This document shows, piece after piece, positions 32,255-39,396 of a stretch of 64,000 nucleotides of DNA. The stretch covers positions 62,001 through 126,000 of the forward strand of contig UCFC01000004.1 in the NCBI GenBank assembly GCA_900471515.1. Direction: 5' to 3'. The position numbers were made by a program, and so were the translations under genes. Every line of letters begins with the position of its first letter. The first letter of the stretch is position 1. The notes beneath the pieces were generated by a model. That model saw only the letters and a list, made by a program, of their open reading frames with translations, made no database searches and was not told the DNA's origin. The stretch comes from Hyphomicrobiales bacterium. GTDB lineage: Bacteria; Pseudomonadota; Alphaproteobacteria; Rhizobiales; Rhizobiaceae.

Positions 32255-32857
32255 ATGAAGAATTTCCGTATCGCCGTCTGGATCGCAGTGCTGGCGCTTG
32301 CCGGCGTGCTCGGCTGGTTCACGCTGGACCAGAGCCGGACGAGGGAGATCGTGGCGGAGGGGCCGTTCGGCGTGCCGTTCACGCTCGTGTCGCAGACAGG
32401 CCAGCCGATCACGGAACAGGCGCTGCGCGGCAAGCCCACGGCGCTGTTCTTCGGTTTCACGCATTGCCCCGAGGTCTGCCCGACGACGCTCTTCGAACTC
32501 GACGGCTGGATGGCGAAAGTCGATCCCGAGGGCAAGAAGCTGCAGGCCTATTTCGTGACCGTCGATCCCGAGCGCGATACGCCCGAGATCATGAACCAGT
32601 ATGTTTCCAACGTTTCCAAGCGCATTACCGGCATTTCCGGCTCGCCCGACAAGATCGCCGAGGTCATCAAGGGCTTCCGCGTCTATGCCAAGAAGGTGCC
32701 GGTCGACGAGAAGAACCCGAACGGCGACTATACGATGGACCATACGGCCTCGGTTTTCCTGCTCGATTCGGCAGGCCGCTTTGCGGGAACGATCTCCTAT
32801 GGCGAAAACCCCGATACGGCGATAAAGAAGCTTGAGAATCTCGTCGCCAAGGGATGA
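32255..32857 (+). CDS. SCO1/SenC family copper chaperone
   Basis: A 200-residue membrane-anchored thioredoxin-fold protein. One N-terminal membrane segment (about 5-24) precedes the domain, which has the copper-binding C71-x3-C75 (THCPEVCPTT) and H163 (MDHTASVF). Such proteins deliver copper to the CuA site of cytochrome oxidase or act as thiol reductases. The ATG at 32255 has TAGGGG upstream. No oxidase genes are nearby. prmA follows 58 bp downstream. Confidence 0.93.
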   Translation: MKNFRIAVWIAVLALAGVLGWFTLDQSRTREIVAEGPFGVPFTLVSQTGQPITEQALRGKPTALFFGFTHCPEVCPTTLFELDGWMAKVDPEGKKLQAYFVTVDPERDTPEIMNQYVSNVSKRITGISGSPDKIAEVIKGFRVYAKKVPVDEKNPNGDYTMDHTASVFLLDSAGRFAGTISYGENPDTAIKKLENLVAKG

Positions 32858-32915
32858 CCGGCCGCTTGCAGCACTGCGCCGGTAGCGGGCGACGCAACCG
32901 GAAAGACCGCCTATC

Positions 32916-33794
32916 GTGAGTGAAATCCGCCTTTACGTGACGACGACCGAAAAGCAGGCCGAGCAGATTCTCGACCTGATGTCGGAGGTTTTCGGCGAAG
33001 AAGACTTCGCCATCGCCACGACCGAAATCGACGAGAAGAAGGATATCTGGGAAGCTTCGGTCTATATGATGACCGCGGATGAAGCCGATGTGCGCGCCCG
33101 TGTCGAGGCGGCGCTGCGGCTTTCCTTTCCCGAAGCGACGCTCGAGCGTGAAGTCATTCCCGATATCGACTGGGTCTCGAAGTCGCTCGAGGGCCTGAAG
33201 CCTGTCAGGGCAGGGCGCTTCCTCGTTCACGGCTCGCACGACCGCGACAAGGTCCGCACCGGCGATATCGCCATCGAGATCGATGCCGGCCAGGCTTTCG
33301 GCACCGGCCATCACGGCACGACGGCCGGCTGCCTGGAGGTGATCGACCGGGTGCTGAGGGCGCGCACGGTGCGCAATGCGCTCGATCTCGGCACGGGCAG
33401 CGGGGTGCTGGCGATTGCCGTGCGCAAGCTTCGCAACATTCCGGTTCTGGCAACCGATATCGACCCGATCGCCGTGCGCGTGGCGGCCGAGAACGTGCGC
33501 CGCAACGGCATTACCAGCGGCATCAGCACGGTGACGGCGCCGGGTTTCCATTCGACCGCCTTTTCCGAACACGGGCCGTTCGATCTCATCATCGCCAATA
33601 TCCTGGCGCGGCCGCTGATCAAGATGGCGCCGCAGCTCGTCGCCCACCTGGCGCCGGGCGGATCGGTGATCCTGTCGGGCATCCTTGCCGAGCAGCGCTG
33701 GAAGGTGCTGGCGGCCTATAACGGCGCCAAGCTGCGCCATGTGCGCACGATCTGGCGCAACGGCTGGGTGACGATCCATCTCGATCGCCCGTAA
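32916..33794 (+). CDS. prmA: ribosomal protein L11 methyltransferase
   Basis: A 292-residue SAM-dependent methyltransferase. The N-terminal part binds L11, and the C-terminal Rossmann domain has motif I ALDLGTGSGVLAIA and the NILARPL motif. AFGTGHHGTT is the family hallmark. Translation starts at GTG 32916 (sequence begins MSEIRLYVT). It is convergent with the small-RNA transcript on the opposite strand, whose terminator starts 22 bp past its stop. Confidence 0.95.
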   Translation: MSEIRLYVTTTEKQAEQILDLMSEVFGEEDFAIATTEIDEKKDIWEASVYMMTADEADVRARVEAALRLSFPEATLEREVIPDIDWVSKSLEGLKPVRAGRFLVHGSHDRDKVRTGDIAIEIDAGQAFGTGHHGTTAGCLEVIDRVLRARTVRNALDLGTGSGVLAIAVRKLRNIPVLATDIDPIAVRVAAENVRRNGITSGISTVTAPGFHSTAFSEHGPFDLIIANILARPLIKMAPQLVAHLAPGGSVILSGILAEQRWKVLAAYNGAKLRHVRTIWRNGWVTIHLDRP

Positions 33795-33815
33795 TCGCGG
33801 GGAATCCGGAGCAAG

Positions 33816-33842
33816 AAAAAAGGCGGTGCCAGTGGCACCGCC
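33816..33842 (-). terminator. terminator of the minus-strand sRNA/small ORF transcript
   Basis: GGCGGTGCC (33822-33830) and GGCACCGCC (33834-33842) make a perfect 9-bp stem with a 3-base loop. Six A residues (33816-33821) on the + strand become a U tract on the minus strand. There is no T run on the other side, so its direction is minus, away from prmA. Confidence 0.88.
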
Positions 33843-33957
33843 CTGGACCGGCATTCAATCCGGTCATGCCCGCGAGCCGAAGGAGGAGATGCTCAAGCGG
33901 GCTCTACTTCATTCCGATAGGCCGGTCCGGTGGAGGGAGGAGGAACGGACCGGCTTC
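33816..33957 (-). ncRNA. cuckoo-like small RNA with two anti-Shine-Dalgarno loops
   Basis: Read on the minus strand, a 9-bp stem (GCCGGTCCG with CGGACCGGC, 33921-33929/33946-33954) closes a 16-base loop containing CCTCCTCCC. Next a 10-bp stem with a two-base bulge (33868-33877 with 33891-33902) closes a loop with CTCCTCC. A short stem (33846-33851/33860-33865) and the terminator follow. Two GC-rich stem-loops displaying CCUCCUCCC-type loops is the definition I know for cuckoo RNAs of alphaproteobacteria, thought to interact with Shine-Dalgarno-like sequences. It may be processed from the mRNA of the small ORF directly upstream. Confidence 0.75.
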
Positions 33958-33961
33958 AAGC

Positions 33962-34135
33962 TCAGAATGCGTAGCTCGGTGCGCCCTTGTGGCGCGTGGA
34001 ACGCTGGCCGGCTGCGAGCACCTTGAGGCTGTCCTCATGCTGCGGGCGGCGGGCGCCGATGATATGACGCACAGTCTGGCGTTCGCCAGCCTGTACCGGG
34101 CTGCTGTAAGCGAAGCGCGAGAGAGAGGCGGTCAT
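33962..34135 (-). CDS. 57-residue basic small protein upstream of the sRNA
   Basis: An ORF starting MTASLSRFAYSS and ending HKGAPSYAF, rich in Arg, His and Gln, with no membrane segment. Codons end mostly in G or C, as in neighbouring genes. AAGGA lies nine bases before the ATG. Its TGA is only four bases from the start of the sRNA region, and both share one terminator. In Rhodobacter, related sRNAs follow a small DUF1127 gene; this protein does not show the DUF1127 motif. Function unknown. Confidence 0.6.
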   Translation of the reverse strand: MTASLSRFAYSSPVQAGERQTVRHIIGARRPQHEDSLKVLAAGQRSTRHKGAPSYAF

Positions 34136-34413
34136 TTCAAGAAATCCTTGTGTTGTGGTTCGTCCCGAACCGTTCGATGCGCTCTATATAGCTATTCCGG
34201 CATGCGGCGGCAGAGGGTTTGTTTCATTGCAGCCATGCGCGCAATGCATGAAGCGTGCCAGTTTCCCACATCGAGACACATTTCTGCCAAATTATTGGGC
34301 GGCCGGCGCCATCAAGGCGCCTTGCGTCGCTTTTTCTCCCCATTGACTGAAAAATCGCTAACATGGCGGCTATCCCATTAACCGGATTCGTTTCATTCAT
34401 TCGGGTTTTCAGC

Positions 34414-36249
34414 ATGTTCCAGTCTTTCGAAGTCACCTCCACGCCGCAGTTCGGCAGGGACCGGGTTTTTGCACTGCGCGCCAGTTTCGACGCGCTCGGC
34501 ATCGATGCCTTCCTCGTGCCGCGCGCCGACGAGTTCAACGGCGAATATGTGCCGGCCTGCGCGGAGCGGCTGTCGTGGCTGACGGGCTTTACCGGCTCGG
34601 CGGGCATTGCGCTGGTCACGCGGACGGAAGCGATCGTCTTTGTCGACGGCCGTTACGTGACGCAGCTGGCGGAGCAGGTGGACGGTTCGGTCTTTACCGG
34701 CGGCGATCTCGTCAACGAGCCGCCGCATGTCTGGCTGCCGGCGCATGGCAGGAAGGGGCTGAAGCTCGGGATCGATCCCTGGCTGCATTCGGGCGCGGAC
34801 GTGCGCAAGCTCGAAAAGGCGCTGTCGGAAATCGGCGGCGAACTGGTCTTCCTGCCGCATAATCCGCTCGACAGGCTGTGGGCCGACCGGCCGGCGGAGC
34901 CGCTGGGCGCCGTCACCATCCAGAACGTGGCGCAGGCGGGCGTTCTCGCCAAGGACAAGATCGCCACCATTGCCGCCGATCTCGGCAAGAAGAACCTGAA
35001 GGCCGTGCTGATCGCCGATCCGTCCTCCATTGCCTGGATCTTCAATATCCGCGGCGCCGACGTGCCGCATACGCCGCACCCCCTGGCGCGCGCCATCATC
35101 CATGCCGACGGCAGGGCCGAACTCTTCCTCGACAAACGCAAGACCGGCATCGAGCCGGAAGCCTATCTGGCGCAGATCGCCACCCAGCTCGCGCCCTCTC
35201 TGCTGGAAGAGAAACTCGCAGCCGTCGCCAGGGATGGCGGCCGCATCCTCATCGATCCCGATATCGCCTCCTATGCGCTGGCCGAAATCATCCGCAAGGC
35301 GGGCGGCGAAGTGGTGGAGGGCATCGATCCGGCAAAGCTGCCGCGGGCGGTGAAGAATACGACCGAGATCAACGGTTCGGCGGCCGCGCACCTGCAGGAC
35401 GGGGCGGCGATGGTGGAATTCCTCTACTGGCTGTCGCAGAGCAAGCCCGGCACGATCACCGAGATCGGCGCGGCCGAGCGGCTGGAGGCGGCGCGCGCCC
35501 GGATGGGCCAGAGCATGCAGAACCCGCTGAAGGATATTTCCTTCGACACGATTTCGGGGGCAGGCGAACATGCCGCCATCATGCATTACCGGGTGACGAC
35601 GGCGACCGACCGGCATATCCAGGCCGGCGAACTTTTCCTCATCGATTCCGGCGCGCAATATATCAACGGCACGACCGATATTACCCGCACGGTCGGCATC
35701 GGCGCCGTCAGCGAAGAGCACAGGCGCTTCTTCACGCTGGTGCTGAAGGGCATGATCCAGATCGCGACGGCGCGCTTCCCGAAGGGCACGCGCGGCTGCG
35801 ACCTCGATCCGCTGGCGCGCATCGCGCTGTGGCGGGCAGGGGCCGATTTCGCGCATGGCACCGGCCACGGCGTCGGCTCCTACCTTTCGGTCCACGAGGG
35901 GCCGCAGCGCATTTCGCGGCTGTCGACGCAGGAACTGCTGCCGGGCATGATCCTGTCGAACGAGCCGGGCTACTATCGGCCGGGCCATTTCGGCATCCGC
36001 ATCGAGAACCTGATTTACGTGCGGGAGGCGGAGGCCATCGACGGCGGCGACATGCCGATGCTCAGCTTCGAGACGCTGACCTTCTGCCCGATCGACCGCA
36101 GCCTCGTCATTCCCGAACTGCTGACGCATGACGAGCTGCACTGGTTCAACGACTATCACCGCTGCACGCGCGAGGCGCTGATGCCGCTGATCCACGACCA
36201 TGACGTCAAGGCATGGCTGGAGAACGCGACGCTGCCGCTGGAATACTGA
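34414..36249 (+). CDS. Xaa-Pro aminopeptidase (peptidase M24, aminopeptidase P type)
   Basis: At 611 residues this is the long form of aminopeptidase P, with two creatinase-like N-terminal domains and a C-terminal pita-bread metallopeptidase domain. Metal ligands are visible in LIDSGAQYINGTTDITRT (two Asp), HGTGHGVGSYL (His), ILSNEPGYY (Glu) and GIRIENL (Glu). It cleaves N-terminal residues before proline. ATG at 34414 is preferred (MFQSFEV); the open frame extends upstream to 34363. Only a weak ribosome-binding site is visible. Confidence 0.93.
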   Translation: MFQSFEVTSTPQFGRDRVFALRASFDALGIDAFLVPRADEFNGEYVPACAERLSWLTGFTGSAGIALVTRTEAIVFVDGRYVTQLAEQVDGSVFTGGDLVNEPPHVWLPAHGRKGLKLGIDPWLHSGADVRKLEKALSEIGGELVFLPHNPLDRLWADRPAEPLGAVTIQNVAQAGVLAKDKIATIAADLGKKNLKAVLIADPSSIAWIFNIRGADVPHTPHPLARAIIHADGRAELFLDKRKTGIEPEAYLAQIATQLAPSLLEEKLAAVARDGGRILIDPDIASYALAEIIRKAGGEVVEGIDPAKLPRAVKNTTEINGSAAAHLQDGAAMVEFLYWLSQSKPGTITEIGAAERLEAARARMGQSMQNPLKDISFDTISGAGEHAAIMHYRVTTATDRHIQAGELFLIDSGAQYINGTTDITRTVGIGAVSEEHRRFFTLVLKGMIQIATARFPKGTRGCDLDPLARIALWRAGADFAHGTGHGVGSYLSVHEGPQRISRLSTQELLPGMILSNEPGYYRPGHFGIRIENLIYVREAEAIDGGDMPMLSFETLTFCPIDRSLVIPELLTHDELHWFNDYHRCTREALMPLIHDHDVKAWLENATLPLEY

Positions 36250-36258
36250 GCCGCGCTG

Positions 36259-36567
36259 TTAAAGACCGATCGTGTGCCGCCAGGTCATGACGATGATCCA
36301 GGCGGCCACGAGCATCCAGGTGTGCGAGAAGCGCAGGCCGATGACGAGGGCAACCGCGAGCGCCAGCTTCGAATCCCAGCCGCCGATGAAGAAGGCGGGG
36401 GCGACGAGCGTGGTCAGCACGGCGGCCGGCACGGCATTCAGCGCCGCTTCCATGCGCGGCGGAATGCGCTTCATCCTGGTGATCATGATATAGCCGCCGA
36501 TGCGCGTGGCATAGGTCGCGGCTGCGGCTGCGAGGATGACGAGGGCCATGTGGAGATCGAATTCCAT
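36259..36567 (-). CDS. azlD: branched-chain amino acid exporter, small subunit AzlD
   Basis: A 102-residue membrane protein with about three to four hydrophobic segments and the family motif YATRIGGYIM. It forms the AzlCD exporter with the product of the gene just upstream. The ATG (36567) overlaps the upstream stop region as TGAGATG, so translation is likely coupled. It is convergent with the aminopeptidase gene, 9 bp away. Confidence 0.9.
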   Translation of the reverse strand: MEFDLHMALVILAAAAATYATRIGGYIMITRMKRIPPRMEAALNAVPAAVLTTLVAPAFFIGGWDSKLALAVALVIGLRFSHTWMLVAAWIIVMTWRHTIGL

Positions 36568-36568
36568 C

Positions 36569-37300
36569 TCAGACCTCGTGGGTTTCGATGTTGAGGGCAT
36601 CGGCTTCGAGATCCGGCTCCTCCGCGGGCAGGGGCAGGAGGGCGGCAAGCAGGATGCCGGCCGCGGCCCCCAGGCTCACATGCCAGGGCGATCCGACGAA
36701 ATGATAGGCGATGACGGAGGCGACCGCGCTCGTCAGCGCCACGGGCAGGAAATTGTCGCGCTTGCGGAAGCCGAGAACGATGCCGAGGAAATAGGTCGGC
36801 AGCAGGATGTCGAGACCGATCGTCCTGGGATCGCCGATAAGGGTGCCGAGCATGCCGCCGACGAGGCTGACCAGGACCCAGGGAATATAGATGACGATGC
36901 CGAAGCCGAGATACCAGATGAAGGTCACGGGCTTGCCTGCCTCGCCGCGCTTGACGGTTTCGGCAAATTGCGGATCGACGAGCAGGAAGAAGGTGAAGAA
37001 CTTCTGGAGCGTGGTAAAATGCCTGATATAGCGGGCGATGGCCGCCGAATAGAGCACGTGGCGGAAATTGACCGCAAGGATCGACAGCACGATCACCCAG
37101 GCCTGAACGTTATGGCCGAAAAGCTCGATACCGACCAGCTGGCTGGCGCCGGCATAGACGGTGGCGCTCATGAAGGTGAGTTCGGAGAGCGACATGCCCT
37201 GTTCGGCGGCAAGCGCGCCGAACAGCGCTCCGAAGGGGGCAGAGGCGAGCGCCACGGGAAAGCCGCCCCGCAAACCTTCGACAAAGTCGGCGCGATTCAT
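36569..37300 (-). CDS. azlC: branched-chain amino acid exporter, large subunit AzlC
   Basis: A 243-residue polytopic membrane protein of the AzlC family. The N-terminus has the family pattern GFPVALASAPFGALFGALAAEQGMSLSEL, and FAGASQL-like AGASQLVGIELFG follows. With AzlD it exports branched-chain amino acids or analogues. AGGA lies about ten bases before the ATG. Confidence 0.92.
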   Translation of the reverse strand: MNRADFVEGLRGGFPVALASAPFGALFGALAAEQGMSLSELTFMSATVYAGASQLVGIELFGHNVQAWVIVLSILAVNFRHVLYSAAIARYIRHFTTLQKFFTFFLLVDPQFAETVKRGEAGKPVTFIWYLGFGIVIYIPWVLVSLVGGMLGTLIGDPRTIGLDILLPTYFLGIVLGFRKRDNFLPVALTSAVASVIAYHFVGSPWHVSLGAAAGILLAALLPLPAEEPDLEADALNIETHEV

Positions 37301-37433
37301 GGGAATTCATCCTGTTGGAATTGAGATTTCCCTCTATGGTGTCTCACCTGCCGCGGCAATTGAATTTCCTTGATTCACCAATCGATTTTGATGAAGCGTG
37401 GCCGGTTTACGTCACCGGCAGGCGAGAGGGACG

Positions 37434-37685
37434 ATGAAGAAGATCGAGTTTTCGAAAGAGGAAAAGGCGCAGATCGTGGCGCATATCCGCCAGTATTTCG
37501 ACCGCGAACTGGACCCGATCGGCGCGCTGCCGGCGGAATTCCTGCTGGAGTTCTTCGCTGAGAAGATCGGTCCCTATTTCTACAATCGCGGGCTCAGGGA
37601 TGCCCATGCCGCCTTCCTGAAGAAGATGGAGGATTTCGGCGAGGAGATCTATCTGCTGGAGCGTGAGGGCGAGAAAAGGGACTGA
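37434..37685 (+). CDS. DUF2164 family protein
   Basis: An 83-residue soluble, strongly charged protein beginning MKKIEFSKEEKAQIVAHI. The segment FFAEKIGPYFYNRGLRDA is typical of DUF2164, whose function is unknown. GAGAGGGA precedes the ATG. The TGA abuts the stop codon of the convergent pncA gene with no base between them, so there is no room for a terminator. Confidence 0.85.
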   Translation: MKKIEFSKEEKAQIVAHIRQYFDRELDPIGALPAEFLLEFFAEKIGPYFYNRGLRDAHAAFLKKMEDFGEEIYLLEREGEKRD

Positions 37686-38312
37686 TTATTCGGCCAGAAT
37701 ATCCGCGCTCTTGGCGATGGCGATGCCGCGCCCGCGCATTTCCTCGATTGCGGCAGCGACACCGTCAGGACTGATGCCGCGGCTGGCGTCTTCCACGAAG
37801 CGGACCTTGACGCCGGGGATCAGGTCGAGCGCGTCGAGGGCGGAGAATTTCACGCAATAATCGGTCGCGAGCCCGCAGACGTCGAGTTCCGTGACGCCCT
37901 GATCGATGAGGAAATCGGCAAGCCCTGTCACGGCATCCTGATCGTTGTCGCGGAAGGCGGAATAGCTGTCGACGTTGCGGTTTTCGCCCTTCTGCTGGAT
38001 GAGGTCGATCTGGGCCGAATGAAGCGCGGGATGCAGCTCGGCGTCACGCGTATATTGCACGCAGTGATCCGGCCAGAGCATCTGCGGCTTGCCGGAGAGC
38101 TCGCCCATCTCGAAAGGGTTCTTGCCAGGGTGGGAGGAGGCAAAACTGCCGTGATCGGCCGGGTGCCAATCCTGCGAGGCGACGATGAGATCGTATTTGC
38201 CGCTGTCGATCAGGCTGTTGGCGACGGGGACGACTTCATGGCCATCGAGAACCGGCAGATTACCTCCGGGACAGAAGCCATTCTGAATATCGACCAGTAG
38301 CAACGCCTTCAT
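37686..38312 (-). CDS. pncA: nicotinamidase
   Basis: A 208-residue isochorismatase-fold amidase that converts nicotinamide to nicotinate for NAD recycling; PncA also activates pyrazinamide. The catalytic triad is D8, K108 and C153 (GLATDYCVKFSALDA). The metal-binding D48, H50 and H54 are in SQDWHPADHGSF. The ATG at 38312 gives MKALLLVDIQNGF, the family N-terminus. Confidence 0.95.
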   Translation of the reverse strand: MKALLLVDIQNGFCPGGNLPVLDGHEVVPVANSLIDSGKYDLIVASQDWHPADHGSFASSHPGKNPFEMGELSGKPQMLWPDHCVQYTRDAELHPALHSAQIDLIQQKGENRNVDSYSAFRDNDQDAVTGLADFLIDQGVTELDVCGLATDYCVKFSALDALDLIPGVKVRFVEDASRGISPDGVAAAIEEMRGRGIAIAKSADILAE

Positions 38313-38714
38313 CAAGCTATTCCTTACGCATATCGCACCGCAAAATGCCAACCGCTGTCGGCGCAATCAACTAGTGGATTTCCGGGGGGCGGGGCGCAAG
38401 TGCTAATTCTAGTATGAAGGGTGGCAAATGGCAGCATCAACGTATTTTTTCTGGGCGAAATCGTCCTATACGCGAAAACGGCAAGTATCTCGCCCTCTGT
38501 ATCAGGATTTATGCATGCGCTAAGGGGCGGATGCCTGAAGACAAAACCGTCTTCCCGTTCGCCAACGTCGTCAGGCCATGCAGCGTAAACGCCCGGTGAC
38601 GCGCAGGGCAGGGCCGTCTCAAAGGTGGCGCTGGATCTTGGAAGAGGCTGCGGCGCGGAAGGCGCAGAGGGTCGCAGGCAGTGCGGCGCGGAACGTGAAT
38701 TGCGGCCTGTCATC
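38313..38714. other. about 400 bp without a supported gene
   Basis: This lies between the pncA start and the EF-hand gene end, both on the minus strand. It must contain the pncA promoter. A 61-codon + strand ORF (38414-38599) has no ribosome-binding site and no recognisable family. Nothing else stands out. Confidence 0.4.
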
Positions 38715-38736
38715 GAGGCTCCCCCGGCGGAGCCTC
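38715..38736 (-). terminator. stem-loop after the EF-hand gene
   Basis: GAGGCTCC (38715-38722) pairs with GGAGCCTC (38729-38736), an 8-bp stem with a 6-base loop, 6 bp past the stop of the EF-hand gene on the minus strand. There is no T run, so it may stabilise the 3' end or act as a weak terminator. Confidence 0.5.
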
Positions 38737-38742
38737 ATGAGA

Positions 38743-39234
38743 TCAGGCCGTCTGGCCGCTGTCGCCGGTGGCGGCGGGCGAATTGCCATAGGTCGTCTGG
38801 TATGCGCGAAGCGCGGTCTGCATGTCGGTCAGGACCTTGGCCATCAGGCCGCCGTCTTCATCGTCGTCGCCGGCTGCGGCAATCTTCTCAGGGTCGGCGG
38901 AAAGAAGCTCGGATGTGGTCAACTTGCCGTCGCCATTCGCATCAAGGGCAGAGAGCGCACCCTTGGAATCGTCGCTGCTATCGTCCGTGCCGGAGCCGTC
39001 GCTCTCGGTCTTCTGGAGCGAGAGCATGACGGCCAGAATATCGGCCGTGATTTTCTGGACGATATCGGTGCCGGAAGAATCGTCATCGCCGGTGGACGCG
39101 GTACTGGCGGGCGAGGACTGGGAGGCGGCGGCGAGCTCATCGGCAGAGACGACGCCGTCACCGTTCGTATCGAGGGGATTGAGAGGGGCTTTATACTGGG
39201 TCAGCGTGCTGCCCAGGGCTGATACACTGGTCAC
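38743..39234 (-). CDS. EF-hand calcium-binding protein
   Basis: A 163-residue acidic protein with two canonical EF-hand loops: DTNGDGVVSADE near residue 22 and DANGDGKLTTSE near 98. They are separated by Ser/Asp/Gly-rich linkers. No signal peptide or membrane segment is visible. The GTG start at 39234 is supported by AAGGAGG five bases upstream. Calcium binding is well supported by the loops; the role is unknown. Confidence 0.8.
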   Translation of the reverse strand: MTSVSALGSTLTQYKAPLNPLDTNGDGVVSADELAAASQSSPASTASTGDDDSSGTDIVQKITADILAVMLSLQKTESDGSGTDDSSDDSKGALSALDANGDGKLTTSELLSADPEKIAAAGDDDEDGGLMAKVLTDMQTALRAYQTTYGNSPAATGDSGQTA

Positions 39235-39396
39235 TTGAACCTCCTTTGAAGGTCTTGTGAAGCCTGCCTTTCATGGGCGGGCAGTGACCGGGCTAAGCTG
39301 ATTTGCGGGTTCGGTCAAAGCGGCGTTTTGTCATCTGGAGAAACGGGCGCGGCCTTGCCTGCGATTCCTCGGGTAGCGCCAGCGCAAAAGGAGCGG

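Noticed and set aside
33886-34026. + strand ATG with a perfect AAGGAGGAG in front of it
   Set aside because: The apparent Shine-Dalgarno is the complement of the anti-Shine-Dalgarno loop of the minus-strand RNA, and the encoded peptide has no plausible composition.
38414-38599. 61-codon + strand ORF between pncA and the EF-hand gene
   Set aside because: No ribosome-binding site, irregular codon use, opposite to both neighbours and no recognisable family.
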